A stretch of DNA of 48,294 nt, from assembly GCA_944327085.1 (NCBI GenBank), contig CALVGG010000007.1, positions 1 to 48,294 of the forward strand. Direction: 5' to 3'. The position numbers were made by a program, and so were the translations under genes. Every line of letters starts with the position of its first letter. Position 1 is the stretch's first letter. Source of the DNA: an uncultured Elusimicrobiales bacterium (GTDB taxonomy: Bacteria; Elusimicrobiota; Elusimicrobia; Elusimicrobiales; Elusimicrobiaceae). The notes below the pieces were generated by a model. That model searched no databases and had not been told where the DNA came from. It saw nothing but the letters and a program-made list of their open reading frames with translations. This document shows positions 7,402-16,350 of the stretch, one piece after another.

Positions 7402-9036
7402 TTACATCATCCCCATGCCGCCCATACCGGGCATGGCCGCCTGGCCATGGGTATGTTCCTTTTCGGGAGCGTCTGCCACCAAAGCTTCGGTAAGCAGTAC
7501 GGTTCCGGTAATAGAAGCGGCGTTTTCCAACGCGGTGCGGACCACTTTGGCCGGGTCCACCACGCCGGCTTTAAGCAAGTCGCCATAGGTGTTGTCGTCG
7601 GCATTATAGCCGTCGGCCGCGCCTTTCATTTTCAGTACGTTGTCGGCCACTACGGCGCCGTCCAACCCGGCGTTTACGGCAATTTGTTTCAGCGGCGCCA
7701 CCAGGGCTTTCTTTACAATGTTGATACCGGTGCGTACGTCTTCGTTATCGGTTTTCAACGCGTCCAAAGCGGCTTGGCTGCGGGCCAAAGCTACACCGCC
7801 GCCGGGCACAATGCCTTCTTCCACGCCGGCTTTGGTGGCGTTTTTGGCGTCTTCCACTTTGGCTTTTTTGGCTTTCAGTTCGGTTTCCGTAGCGGCACCT
7901 ACGCTGATAACAGCCACACCGCCGGAAAGCTTGGCCAAGCGTTCCTGCAGTTTTTCTTTGTCGTATTCGCTCTTGGAGTTTTCAATCTGTTTGCGGATTT
8001 GTTCCGAGCGGGCCGCAATGGCTTCTTTGCTGCCTTTGCCGCTTACGATGGTGGTGTTTTCTTTATCAATTACCACGCGGGCGGCTTGGCCCAACATGGC
8101 CAGTTCGGCTTTGTCTAACTTAATGCCGCGTTCTTCGCTCAGCACGTCGCCGCCGGTCAAGATGGCAATATCTTCCAGCATTTCTTTGCGGCGGTCACCA
8201 AAGCCGGGGGCTTTTACGGCGCAGCCTTTCAAGGTGCCGCGCAGTTTGTTTACCACCAGGGTGGCCAGGGCTTCACCGTCTACATCTTCGGCGATGATTA
8301 AGAATTGTTTGCCGCTCTGTACGATTTTTTCCAAAATGGGCAGCAAATCATTCATGCTGGAAATTTTCTTGTCGGTAATAATGATATACGGGTTTTCCAA
8401 CACGCATTCCATACGTTCGGAATCCGTTACAAAATACGGGGAAATATAGCCGCGGTCAAACTGCATACCTTCCACAACGTCCAGCTGAGTGGTGGCCGTT
8501 TTGCCTTCTTCCACGGTAATTACGCCTTCCGCACCCACTTTTTCAATGGCTTCGGCAATCATATTGCCGATTTCGCGGTCGTTGGAAGAAATGGTGGCAA
8601 TTTGCGCTTTTTCTTCTTTCGTTTTTACCGGTTTGTGCATTTTTTCCAATTCTTTTTTGGTGGCTTCTACGGCCATTTCAATCCCTTTCTTTACCAAAGT
8701 AGGGTTGGCGCCGGCGGTAATGTTTTTGATACCTTCGGTAAGCATGGCGTCTGCCAGTACGGTGGCGGTGGTGGTACCGTCGCCGGCTACATCGTTGGTT
8801 TTGGAAGCTACTTCGCGGATGAGCTGCGCGCCCATATTTTCAAACTTGTCTTCCAGTTCAATATCTTTGGCAATGGTTACACCGTCGTCAATAATAAGCG
8901 GAGAGCCAAATTTCTTTTCCAACACTACGCTGCGGCCCTTGGGCCCCAACGTTACTTTTACTGCGTTTGCTACTTTTTCAATACCCGCTTTCATTTTGGC
9001 GCGGGCCTGATCACCATAAATTACTTGTTTAGCCAT
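7402..9036 (-). CDS. groEL: Chaperonin GroEL (Hsp60)
   Basis: The large subunit of the cytoplasmic ATP-driven folding chamber. The 544-aa length and all landmarks are standard: [14 protein letters not shown] near the N terminus, the ATP-binding stretch around [15 protein letters not shown], the apical-domain segment, the [12 protein letters not shown] block and a Gly/Met-rich tail ([10 protein letters not shown]). It is preceded by AGGAGG and lies 20 bp after groES in the same operon, controlled by the promoter and CIRCE site upstream of groES. Confidence 0.98.
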   Translation of the reverse strand: MAKQVIYGDQARAKMKAGIEKVANAVKVTLGPKGRSVVLEKKFGSPLIIDDGVTIAKDIELEDKFENMGAQLIREVASKTNDVAGDGTTTATVLADAMLTEGIKNITAGANPTLVKKGIEMAVEATKKELEKMHKPVKTKEEKAQIATISSNDREIGNMIAEAIEKVGAEGVITVEEGKTATTQLDVVEGMQFDRGYISPYFVTDSERMECVLENPYIIITDKKISSMNDLLPILEKIVQSGKQFLIIAEDVDGEALATLVVNKLRGTLKGCAVKAPGFGDRRKEMLEDIAILTGGDVLSEERGIKLDKAELAMLGQAARVVIDKENTTIVSGKGSKEAIAARSEQIRKQIENSKSEYDKEKLQERLAKLSGGVAVISVGAATETELKAKKAKVEDAKNATKAGVEEGIVPGGGVALARSQAALDALKTDNEDVRTGINIVKKALVAPLKQIAVNAGLDGAVVADNVLKMKGAADGYNADDNTYGDLLKAGVVDPAKVVRTALENAASITGTVLLTEALVADAPEKEHTHGQAAMPGMGGMGMM

Positions 9037-9056
9037 AAATTAAATTCCTCCTGTAA

Positions 9057-9350
9057 TTACCCCAAAATCCCCAAGATTTCGTCTTGGTGGATGATTAAAT
9101 AGCTTTCGTCGTCCAGTTTTACTTCGGTGCCGGAATATTTGCCGTAAAGTACGCGGTCGCCCACTTTTACTTCCATGGCAACGCGGTTGCCTTTTTCGTC
9201 CAGTTTGCCGGCGCCCACCGCCAATACTTCACCTTCCATCGGTTTTTCTTTGGCGGTATCAGGAATGATGATTCCCCCTTTCATGGTTTCTCTTTCGATG
9301 GGCTTTACGATTACGCGGTCGCCCAACGGTTTAATTTTAACTTCTTTCAT
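9057..9350 (-). CDS. groES: Co-chaperonin GroES (Hsp10)
   Basis: A 97-aa lid protein that caps the GroEL ring during folding. Diagnostic segments are [12 protein letters not shown] at the N terminus, the mobile loop around [11 protein letters not shown] that binds GroEL, and [17 protein letters not shown]. It is the first gene of the groES-groEL operon and lies directly behind a TTGACA promoter and a CIRCE element, so heat-shock control by HrcA is expected. hrcA itself is not in this window. Confidence 0.97.
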   Translation of the reverse strand: MKEVKIKPLGDRVIVKPIERETMKGGIIIPDTAKEKPMEGEVLAVGAGKLDEKGNRVAMEVKVGDRVLYGKYSGTEVKLDDESYLIIHQDEILGILG

Positions 9351-9404
9351 ACGTTAGTCTCACTCCTTTAAGTTCTTAAAACTGCGTTTGCCGGGGATTT
9401 GTTT

Positions 9405-9431
9405 TTAGCACTCCCTTTGGCTTAATGCTAA
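9405..9431. promoter_or_regulatory. CIRCE operator (HrcA site)
   Basis: The arms TTAGCACTC (perfect on the plus strand) and taATGCTAA are separated by nine bases, matching the TTAGCACTC-N9-GAGTGCTAA consensus except for two bases of one arm. It lies just downstream of the -10 box of groES, where HrcA binding would block transcription. Confidence 0.88.
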
Positions 9432-9459
9432 TTTAGCATATATTTAATATAATTGTCAA
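9431..9459 (-). promoter_or_regulatory. groESL promoter
   Basis: On the minus strand a perfect TTGACA is followed after 17 bp by CTAAAT, immediately before the CIRCE operator. Confidence 0.75.
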
Positions 9460-9528
9460 CCCCCTTCTTTGATTGCTAAAAAAGAAGAGGGCTGTCGTCG
9501 ATAAAATAAATTTTTTGGATTTTATTTT

Positions 9529-10353
9529 TTAACTTTTTGTAAAAAACCGTTTGATTTTTTGGCGGAAAGTTAAAGGTTGTGCCGGCAGAATTTTTATCAT
9601 TACGGTAGAGATATTATCCTGGCCGTCATTATCGTTGGATACGCGTACCAGCTGTTTGCACAGTTTTACCAAAGGCATATTTTGGCCTTTTTGCAAAAGT
9701 TCCTGCATTTGTTTTTCCGTCAGTCCTTTGTAAAGCCCGTCGGAACACAAAACCATAATATCCCCCACCTTAACGGGGAATTTTAATAAGTCAAATTCCA
9801 CATTCTTTTTTATGCCCATGGCACGCGTAAGCACGTTTTGAATTTTGGATTTGTCCGCCTCGGCCTTGGTAAGCAGGCCGCGGCGCACATGTTCCATAGC
9901 TAGGGAATGGTCCGTCGTTACCTGAACCAGTTTATTTTCCCGGTATAAATAAATGCGGGAATCGCCCACGTGTACGGCAACGGCATTGTCCCCGTCAAAC
10001 GTTACCCCGGTAAGCGTGGTGCCCATCATTTTGTAAATGGCAGAAGCTTGCGCCGTGGTGTAGATGGCGGCATTGGCCAAGTTGGCGGCCATTAATAATT
10101 TGCGTTCGGTTTTGTCTAACTTAGGCAGGAAAGTATCCGGCATTTTTAAAGTGCCGCTGTTTACTTTGCGTATGGTTTCTTCCAATACGTGAACGGCAAT
10201 ATTGCTGGCTATTTCCCCGGCGGAATGGCCACCCATCCCGTCAGCCACTACGCCCAGGCCTAAATCGGATGAGATTAGGACGCTGTCCTCGTTTTTCTCG
10301 CGGATTTTTCCAATATCGGTTACGGCTGCAAATTCAATATCAAAGGTGCTCAT
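9529..10353 (-). CDS. PP2C-type protein phosphatase
   Basis: A 274-aa soluble metal-dependent Ser/Thr phosphatase of the PrpC/Stp type. The metal-binding motifs are intact: DIGKIREKNEDS near residue 13, VVADGMGGHSAGE near residue 35, VGDSRIYLY in the middle, DIMVLCSDGLYKGL, and the late DGQDNIS motif. Its start overlaps the stop of the membrane kinase by four bases (ATGA), so the two are translationally coupled. It presumably reverses phosphorylation by that kinase. Partner and substrates are inference. No strong terminator follows; only a weak AT-rich hairpin lies near 9500. Confidence 0.93.
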   Translation of the reverse strand: MSTFDIEFAAVTDIGKIREKNEDSVLISSDLGLGVVADGMGGHSAGEIASNIAVHVLEETIRKVNSGTLKMPDTFLPKLDKTERKLLMAANLANAAIYTTAQASAIYKMMGTTLTGVTFDGDNAVAVHVGDSRIYLYRENKLVQVTTDHSLAMEHVRRGLLTKAEADKSKIQNVLTRAMGIKKNVEFDLLKFPVKVGDIMVLCSDGLYKGLTEKQMQELLQKGQNMPLVKLCKQLVRVSNDNDGQDNISTVMIKILPAQPLTFRQKIKRFFTKS

Positions 10354-12683
10354 TCGTCCTCTCTAAAAACGATATTTGCCGCACAACCCAATATACCAAA
10401 CCAATACAGCAAGGTCAATAAGAAATAATAAGCATTGTTGTTTTGTGCGTTTTGGTTAAAATTTTGTATAGGGTACCCGATGGCATAGTCCCACGCCAGC
10501 AAAGTCATTCTGCTGGAGCCGGATAAATAATAGGCCGAAAGCATTTCTATCATTAACGGCCGGTAAGCCTGGGGAATGGCGTCTTTGGTATAAATGGTAA
10601 TTTGTTTATCCAAATACGCATATTTCTTCTCCGGAGAGAAGGTATTGATTTCTTTTACTTCCCCAATGTGGGCAAAATTTTCCCCCTGAAAAAGCGACAC
10701 ATAGCCCAGTTCTTTCTCTGACGTTTTTTTAGAATCGTTGGCAGATTTGTTGGTTTGGCCGGCGTCAATCTTGGAGGCTATTACTTGTAAAGTGGTGGTC
10801 ATGGTATTTGCCAGGCCGGAAGTATTGTATATCCACACACACGCCACAGCGGCAAACAGGCACAGCGTGGGTGCCATAATGCTGGAATTTACGCCTTTTT
10901 GGGTGGTTAAATAATAAATGGCCATTAAGGCAAACAGTAAACCCAAAAACGCCAGCCATTTGGTAAACATACCCGCGGTATCCGGCGCTATGGAAAGCCC
11001 CGTGGCCGTATACGCCAGCACCACCGTTAAAATAACCAAAGAAGTGCCCAAAAAGGCTTCTATTTTGGTCAGTGTAGCCCGCCAGCATAAAGATAATGCC
11101 CACATCCCCGCCACTACAAAGTAGCATAAAGAATATTCCGGCGAAAAGATAAATTGGCTAATGCCTTTAATATCCCAATACGGCACCTGCGGGGTAAACA
11201 ACCCGGCCATATAAGAAATAAATGCAATGACCAAAAGCCCCATCGTGCTGCGGGAAAACGCCCGTATGGAAGACGAAGCAAATACCAATGCCAACATAAT
11301 AAGGCACACAGCGCCCACCGCCAGTTGGTTGGGCAGGCTTTGGCCGGAGGTTAACGGCGCCAGTAAATTGGCCACAAAACCTAAGTTGGGGCTGGTTTCT
11401 ACCGAGCAGATTTTACCAAACAGGAAAAATACATAAGATACCGCTAATGACAACGCCATCAGCACAGGTATCCACCCAAAATCCAGCAGGTGGCGCCATT
11501 TAAGCGGTTTTTTGGGTTCCCCCAGTTTTACCACCTCTGTATTTTGAGGGGCCGCGGGGGCCGCCTCGCTTACGTGGTAGTCCACCGGCACATTAGCCGG
11601 CGGGGCCGGTTTAATGGGGGCTTTGCGTTTGGGCGCGCTGGGGCTTTCGTCCAACCCCGGCAATAGGACCGGCTTGTTATGCAAAGAACCGGTGTTTGTG
11701 TTTTTTAATACCGCTTCCTGGCGTTTTTTCTTAATGCTTTCCGTATTTTCTATGGGAGATTCTTTAATAATCTTTAAAGAAGAATCGGTTTCCAAATCAA
11801 TCACGGAGCCCGTTGTGCCGGATTTTAGTCGCAACTGATCTTCCGCACGCATTTTTTGAAAGAATAAATAGGTTTCTTTAGCGGTTTGAAAGCGTTTAGC
11901 CGGGTCTTTGCTCATCAGTTTTTGAATAGCTTGGGTGAGCCACGGCGGCAAATCTTTACGGATTTTGGAGGGATCGGGCACCGGGTCATTGATGTGTTTT
12001 TGAATAATATCAATGGTGTTTTTGCCGTTATAGGGAAATTGCCCCGTCAGCACATAATACATACTGGCGCCGATGGAGTACAAGTCGGCGCGGGTGTCCA
12101 AATCCCGCCCCAGGGCCTGTTCCGGCGCAATAAAGTAGGCAGTGCCGGCCAGTTCGGTGGTTTTGGTGGTGCCTTTTTCTTTATCTACTTTTTTGGCGAT
12201 ACCAAAATCCACAATTTTGGGGTGCATGTCCGAAGTGATTAAAATGTTGGAAGGTTTAATATCCCGGTGGATAATGCCCTTTTCGTGCGCTACATTTAAG
12301 CCTTTTAATATGCCGTCAAACAAATCCAGCACCAGGTTTACCGGCAGCACTTTGCGCCGTTTAAGCATAACAGAAAGCGTCTGCCCTTCAATGAAGGACA
12401 TTACAATAAAATAGTAACCTCTCTCCTTGCCTACGTTGTAAACGTTTACGATGTTGGGGTGGTCCAGCTCGGCCACGGCGCGAGCTTCGCTTAAGAAAAG
12501 TTCAACGGCTTTTTTGTCGTTGGCTAAGGCGGGACTTAAAATTTTTACACATACAATGCGGTTTAATGCTTTATGGCGTGCTTTATATACGGCACCCATG
12601 CCGCCTTCGGCAACTTTTTGCAGAATCTCACAACCGGAAATATCGGTTCCTATTAAGGATTCTTTCGGGTCTTTGTCGCTCAT
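10350..12683 (-). CDS. Multi-pass membrane Ser/Thr protein kinase
   Basis: A 777-aa protein with an N-terminal PknB-type kinase domain (about residues 15-280). It has an intact glycine loop (AEGGMGAVYKA), ATP lysine (VCVKIL), catalytic loop HRDIKPSN, DFGIAKK and GTAYFIAPEQ. A Pro/Lys-rich linker (about 280-395) leads to roughly seven or eight transmembrane helices (about 400-660), a polar loop of about 90 residues, and a last helix near the C terminus. Most bacterial PknB-like kinases have one helix and a sensor domain, so the multi-span C-terminal half is unusual. It forms a pair with the PP2C phosphatase. The membrane part may sense a lipid or small-molecule signal; that is a guess. Confidence 0.92.
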   Translation of the reverse strand: MSDKDPKESLIGTDISGCEILQKVAEGGMGAVYKARHKALNRIVCVKILSPALANDKKAVELFLSEARAVAELDHPNIVNVYNVGKERGYYFIVMSFIEGQTLSVMLKRRKVLPVNLVLDLFDGILKGLNVAHEKGIIHRDIKPSNILITSDMHPKIVDFGIAKKVDKEKGTTKTTELAGTAYFIAPEQALGRDLDTRADLYSIGASMYYVLTGQFPYNGKNTIDIIQKHINDPVPDPSKIRKDLPPWLTQAIQKLMSKDPAKRFQTAKETYLFFQKMRAEDQLRLKSGTTGSVIDLETDSSLKIIKESPIENTESIKKKRQEAVLKNTNTGSLHNKPVLLPGLDESPSAPKRKAPIKPAPPANVPVDYHVSEAAPAAPQNTEVVKLGEPKKPLKWRHLLDFGWIPVLMALSLAVSYVFFLFGKICSVETSPNLGFVANLLAPLTSGQSLPNQLAVGAVCLIMLALVFASSSIRAFSRSTMGLLVIAFISYMAGLFTPQVPYWDIKGISQFIFSPEYSLCYFVVAGMWALSLCWRATLTKIEAFLGTSLVILTVVLAYTATGLSIAPDTAGMFTKWLAFLGLLFALMAIYYLTTQKGVNSSIMAPTLCLFAAVACVWIYNTSGLANTMTTTLQVIASKIDAGQTNKSANDSKKTSEKELGYVSLFQGENFAHIGEVKEINTFSPEKKYAYLDKQITIYTKDAIPQAYRPLMIEMLSAYYLSGSSRMTLLAWDYAIGYPIQNFNQNAQNNNAYYFLLTLLYWFGILGCAANIVFREDE

Positions 12684-12731
12684 AGCCGTCCTTGATTAAA
12701 TAATGATATTGGAAAAGAAATGCCTCTATTT

Positions 12732-12737
12732 ATTATA
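12732..12737 (-). promoter_or_regulatory. -10 box of the kinase/phosphatase operon
   Basis: A perfect TATAAT on the minus strand about 50 bp before the kinase start. No convincing -35 box is seen. Confidence 0.45.
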
Positions 12738-12747
12738 CAAAAACTGC

Positions 12748-12776
12748 TTGCTTTTAGCTTAAACAAACACTAGAAT
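12748..12776 (+). promoter_or_regulatory. Promoter of the PC4-like gene
   Basis: TTGCTT-17 bp-TAGAAT on the plus strand, leaving an untranslated leader of about 55 nt. It is divergent from the kinase promoter. Confidence 0.55.
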
Positions 12777-12835
12777 ATAACTAACGCTTATCATATCATA
12801 TTTTTAGAATAATGAAAGGCGTTTTTGGGGGTTTT

Positions 12836-13300
12836 ATGAGCGAAAGCAGCTTTACTGTATTGTGCAATGTGGGTTCCCTGCAGCTGGAAGACGGCTGCGA
12901 GGTAAAATTTTCTATTGATGCCTACCGCAATTATCGTTATGCGTCCATACGCAAATATTTAAAGGCGGACGGGTTTTTCGGCGCTACGCGCGCCGGCATT
13001 ACCATGACGCCGGAAATTGTGCGCGCCTTGGCCCCGCTAATTGCCGCCTTGCCGGAGGATAACTCTTGCCCGGATAAAGACTTGGGCAAATTTGCCAAAC
13101 GGCCGGGGATGTCCGTCGTGGCGCGGATAAGTACCTATCAGGGCGCAAAAGGGCTGGACTTGCGCCAATGGCAGGAAGATGCCACCTATACCGGCTGGAC
13201 CAAAAAAGGCATTCGCCTGCCTTACGCCAAAATAAAAGAAATTAAAGTATTGTTTGCCCGTATGAAAGAAGCTTTGGACGAAAAACCGCTGGAATTTTAA
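12836..13300 (+). CDS. Tandem PC4-like (YdbC/p15) domain protein
   Basis: A 154-aa basic protein. The start MSESSF is chosen because GGGGG lies five bases upstream; an in-frame ATG at 12812 has no ribosome site. Residues about 18-60 read CEVKFSIDAYRNYRYASIRK followed by a KADG turn and TRAGITMTPEIV, the strand-strand-strand-helix pattern of the PC4 single-stranded-DNA-binding domain. Residues about 90-150 repeat the pattern (VVARISTYQGAKGLDLRQW, then TKKGIRLP and a long helix). Bacterial relatives usually carry one such domain and dimerise, so this may be an intramolecular pair. A nucleic-acid-binding or transcription-cofactor role is expected from the family. Confidence 0.72.
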   Translation: MSESSFTVLCNVGSLQLEDGCEVKFSIDAYRNYRYASIRKYLKADGFFGATRAGITMTPEIVRALAPLIAALPEDNSCPDKDLGKFAKRPGMSVVARISTYQGAKGLDLRQWQEDATYTGWTKKGIRLPYAKIKEIKVLFARMKEALDEKPLEF

Positions 13301-13326
13301 CCCCCGCGTGTTTAAGTGTTTTAAAT

Positions 13327-13358
13327 AAAAAACCCCGTTTATAAAAACGGGGTTTTTT
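13327..13358. terminator. Bidirectional terminator between convergent genes
   Basis: The stem aaaaaaccccgttt/aaacggggtttttt has A and T runs on both sides and lies between the plus-strand PC4-like gene and the minus-strand GT9 gene. Confidence 0.85.
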
Positions 13359-13374
13359 ATGGGTAAAATATAGG

Positions 13375-14928
13375 CTATGAAGCTTTTATTACGCCGTTTT
13401 CTTCCAGCATTTCTTTGGCGTTTTGGAATACGGCGTCCGGCAGAATGTCGCGCATGCATTTAAAATGTCCAAGCGGGCATTTTTTACCGCCGTGCAAAGC
13501 GCAGGGGCGGCATTCCAGCCCTTTTACTTCCATTACGCGGTGCCCTTGCCCATACGGGAAAAATCCCAGCTCTTTGGTGGTGGGGCCGAAAATGGCCAGT
13601 GTGGGCACATTAAAGGCCGTGGCAATATGCATGGGACCGGAATCGTTGGTGATAAACAGTTTAAAATGCGGCATAAGGGCCATTAAATCAGCCAGGCTGG
13701 TTTTGCCGCACAGGTTGGCGCAATGCCCCTGGGAAAGCTGGCAAATCTTTTCGCCCAAATCGGCGTCTTTTTTCCCCCCGCCTACAATAACGGTTTGTAC
13801 ATGCAGTTGGGTTTCCAAAAGGCTGATGAGTTTTACAAAATAGTCCATCGGCCAGCATTTGGTGGGCCAGGCAGACCCCGGGTGCAAGCCAACCAATATT
13901 TTGCCGTTTAAGTTAAAATCTTTCATTAAACGGGCCACGTTTTCTTCGGCGGTGGGAGAGTAACGCAGGCTGAGTTTTTCGGCCTTAAATTGTTCTTTGG
14001 CAATACCCTGCAGCAAAGAAAGGTTACGCTCGGCATCGTGTATCATCCAGGAAAAGGGCACCGTTTTGGTGTATAAGAACCAGCCTTCGCTGGAGGTAAA
14101 ACCGATGCGTATCGGCACGCGGGAAAGCCAGGCAATCAGCGCGCTTCTAAAGCTGCGGTGCGGAACCAGTAAAATGTCCATATGTTCCGCCCGGATGGCT
14201 TTGGCCGTTTTCCACACGCCAAAAATTTTATTCCAGCCTTTTTTATCGTTTAAAATTACTTTGGAAACTTCTTTCATCGGGCGGAAGATGTCTTCCGTCT
14301 GCGGGCGGGTGATAACCACAATTTTGCTGTCCGGAAACAGTTTGGCCGTTTTTTTGATAAGCGGGGTGGTAAGCACGCTGTCTCCGATAAACGAGGTTTG
14401 AAAAATGCCGATAGTGCCAATTTTTTTTCCGTCCATATTGGCGTTTTTATAGGCCCAATCCCCCAGCTGGGGCTGGGTGTATTTCAGGGGTACATTCCAG
14501 GCGTTTAATACGGCCAGGTAACGCTCCAGCGTGTGTTTTTCCAGCACCGGGGAGTTTTTGCGAAATTTTACATACATCCTGCGCGCCACGGAATTTTTGT
14601 TGTAGCGCAAACGGTTGGGAATATTGCTAAACCAGCCCATCAGCATGGTTTTAAAAGTGGCGTGTATATCTAAAAAATGCGTAAAATGCCCGGCGCGTAT
14701 TTGGCGTATGTTGCCCCACAGGCTTTTTTTGGCTACCATAATCTGGTCAATATCCGGGTGGCCGGCCAGCACCTGGGCAAACTGCGGTTTAACCAAAAGC
14801 GTAATGCGGCTGTTGGGCCATTTGGCTTTTAAGTTCTTATAAATAGGAGAAGATAAAACAATATCCCCCAGGGAAGACAGTCTTACCACTAAAATATTAG
14901 GCTGATTATTAGGCTGATTTTCGTTCAT
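13375..14928 (-). CDS. Heptosyltransferase-like GT9 enzyme with extra N-terminal half
   Basis: A 517-aa protein where GT9 enzymes are usually about 350 aa. Residues about 10-165 form one GT9 N-terminal Rossmann half (ILVVRLSSLGDIVLSSPIYK). Residues about 168-517 form a complete second GT9: its own N-terminal half (GIFQTSFIGDSVLTTPLIKK), the donor-side motifs LHPGSAWPTKCWP and NDSGPMHIATAFNVPTLAIFGPT, and a Cys-rich C-terminal tail (CRPCALHGGKKCPLGHFKC). It probably adds heptose or a related sugar to Kdo on the LPS inner core, since its start overlaps the end of waaA by 20 bp. The role of the extra half is unknown. Confidence 0.85.
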   Translation of the reverse strand: MNENQPNNQPNILVVRLSSLGDIVLSSPIYKNLKAKWPNSRITLLVKPQFAQVLAGHPDIDQIMVAKKSLWGNIRQIRAGHFTHFLDIHATFKTMLMGWFSNIPNRLRYNKNSVARRMYVKFRKNSPVLEKHTLERYLAVLNAWNVPLKYTQPQLGDWAYKNANMDGKKIGTIGIFQTSFIGDSVLTTPLIKKTAKLFPDSKIVVITRPQTEDIFRPMKEVSKVILNDKKGWNKIFGVWKTAKAIRAEHMDILLVPHRSFRSALIAWLSRVPIRIGFTSSEGWFLYTKTVPFSWMIHDAERNLSLLQGIAKEQFKAEKLSLRYSPTAEENVARLMKDFNLNGKILVGLHPGSAWPTKCWPMDYFVKLISLLETQLHVQTVIVGGGKKDADLGEKICQLSQGHCANLCGKTSLADLMALMPHFKLFITNDSGPMHIATAFNVPTLAIFGPTTKELGFFPYGQGHRVMEVKGLECRPCALHGGKKCPLGHFKCMRDILPDAVFQNAKEMLEENGVIKAS

Positions 14929-16183
14929 AGTTTTCCACCACTTTCATAATTTTATCCGTAGCGCCTTTAAAGCTTAGGGCGGTTCTACGGGCTTTTTCGC
15001 TCATGTCCAGCAGTTGGGTTTTATCCCTTAACAGTCTTAAAACGGTTTGTTCAAAATTATTTTCATCCACCAGTATTCCCCCGCCGCGGGTTAACAGGGC
15101 GTGGGCAGTGTCCGGCGTGTTGTGGAAGCTTTTGCCAAACAAAACCACTTTGCCCACAATGGCCGGCTCCAGCAGGTTATGCGCCCCCCGCGGTGCAATG
15201 GAACCACCCACAAACGTAATGGAAGCGCAGGTATATAAAGATTGTAAAAAACCCATTTGGTCCGCGCATAAAATATCACAGGCGGCCGGGTTTTGGCTCA
15301 TCATGGCAAAGGATGAACCGCTTTGGCGCAGGTTGTGCTCAATTTCCGTCCGCCGTTCCAAATGGCGCGGTGCAAAAATGATTTTGACTCCTTGTTTGAT
15401 TAACTGCGGGGCGGATTTTAATAAAATATCTTCTTCCAGCGGGTGGGTGCTGCCGCATACAAAAACGGTTTTTCCTTCCCAGCCCAATTGTTTAATAAGC
15501 GCTTGCACTTCTTTTACTTTGGCCGGCGTGTCCGACAGTGTATCATACTTTACATTTCCGCACACAAATGCCTTTTCGGCCGGCAGGCCAATGCGTTCGT
15601 AACGGCGTTTGTCATCGTGGGATTGCAGAGCGGCAAAGGCCGCGCCTTTTAGTAAAAATTCAAAAAGCGGTTTTACATAACCGTAAGCCCGCGTGCTTTT
15701 GCGGGAAATGCGCGCATTTACCAGCGCATAGGGAATATGGGCATATCGGGCGGCCGCCAGCATGTTGGGCCAAATTTCCCTTTCCACAATAAACAGGCGG
15801 TAAGGGTTGGCTTTGCGTATAAAGCTGCGCACCAGCGGGTAAAAGTCCAGCGGGGCCAGGACGGCCTTGTCTATAGCAGGGTTTTTTTTAGCGGTTTCCT
15901 GCCCGGCAGCGGTAGAAGTGGTAACTAAAATGGGTTTATTGTAAAAAGCTTTTAGGCGGTTAATTAATTCTTTAACGGATAGCACTTCCCCCACACTGGC
16001 GCAGTGTATCCAAAGGGCATTTTGCGGTAAATCCTGCGGGGTTTCCCGTGCAAAACGTTCTTTTAATTCTTGAATAAGGTGCGTAAGCAGTTTGCGGCGG
16101 GCAGAAAATAAAAACCCCAAAAATACGCCTATCGCGGCGAATGGAAAGGCCAAGTTGGAAAGAATAAGTAGAAATTTTGCCAT
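14909..16183 (-). CDS. waaA: 3-deoxy-D-manno-octulosonic acid (Kdo) transferase
   Basis: A 424-aa inner-membrane-associated GT30 enzyme that transfers Kdo from CMP-Kdo to the lipid A precursor. An N-terminal membrane anchor (about residues 4-25) is followed by WIHCASVGEV, the EREIWPN motif (EtElWPN in most relatives) and NARISRKS. The C-terminal half contains CGNVKYD, VCGSTHPLEE, APRHLERR, FVGGSIAPRGAHNLLEPA and GGGILV. All are characteristic. Length is standard. It shares a 20-bp overlap with the GT9 gene, giving an LPS-core operon. TATAAT-like sequences lie in the AT-rich stretch just upstream, but no single promoter stands out. Confidence 0.95.
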   Translation of the reverse strand: MAKFLLILSNLAFPFAAIGVFLGFLFSARRKLLTHLIQELKERFARETPQDLPQNALWIHCASVGEVLSVKELINRLKAFYNKPILVTTSTAAGQETAKKNPAIDKAVLAPLDFYPLVRSFIRKANPYRLFIVEREIWPNMLAAARYAHIPYALVNARISRKSTRAYGYVKPLFEFLLKGAAFAALQSHDDKRRYERIGLPAEKAFVCGNVKYDTLSDTPAKVKEVQALIKQLGWEGKTVFVCGSTHPLEEDILLKSAPQLIKQGVKIIFAPRHLERRTEIEHNLRQSGSSFAMMSQNPAACDILCADQMGFLQSLYTCASITFVGGSIAPRGAHNLLEPAIVGKVVLFGKSFHNTPDTAHALLTRGGGILVDENNFEQTVLRLLRDKTQLLDMSEKARRTALSFKGATDKIMKVVENYERKSA

Positions 16184-16350
16184 ATCTTTATTATATTATA
16201 TTATTGTTAACAACGTATCCCTTCCGTTTGTATACAAAATAGGGTAGTATAAAAACGTGTAGGGTGAAGAATAGTTGAAAGTTGTAAATAAAATAAATGC
16301 CCATATATAGCCGGGTGTTATTTTATGTTGAATATTAATTACAGAGGAGC

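Noticed and set aside
7640-9102. Long plus-strand frames opposite groEL
   Set aside because: They mirror the codon bias of groEL on the other strand. No independent support.
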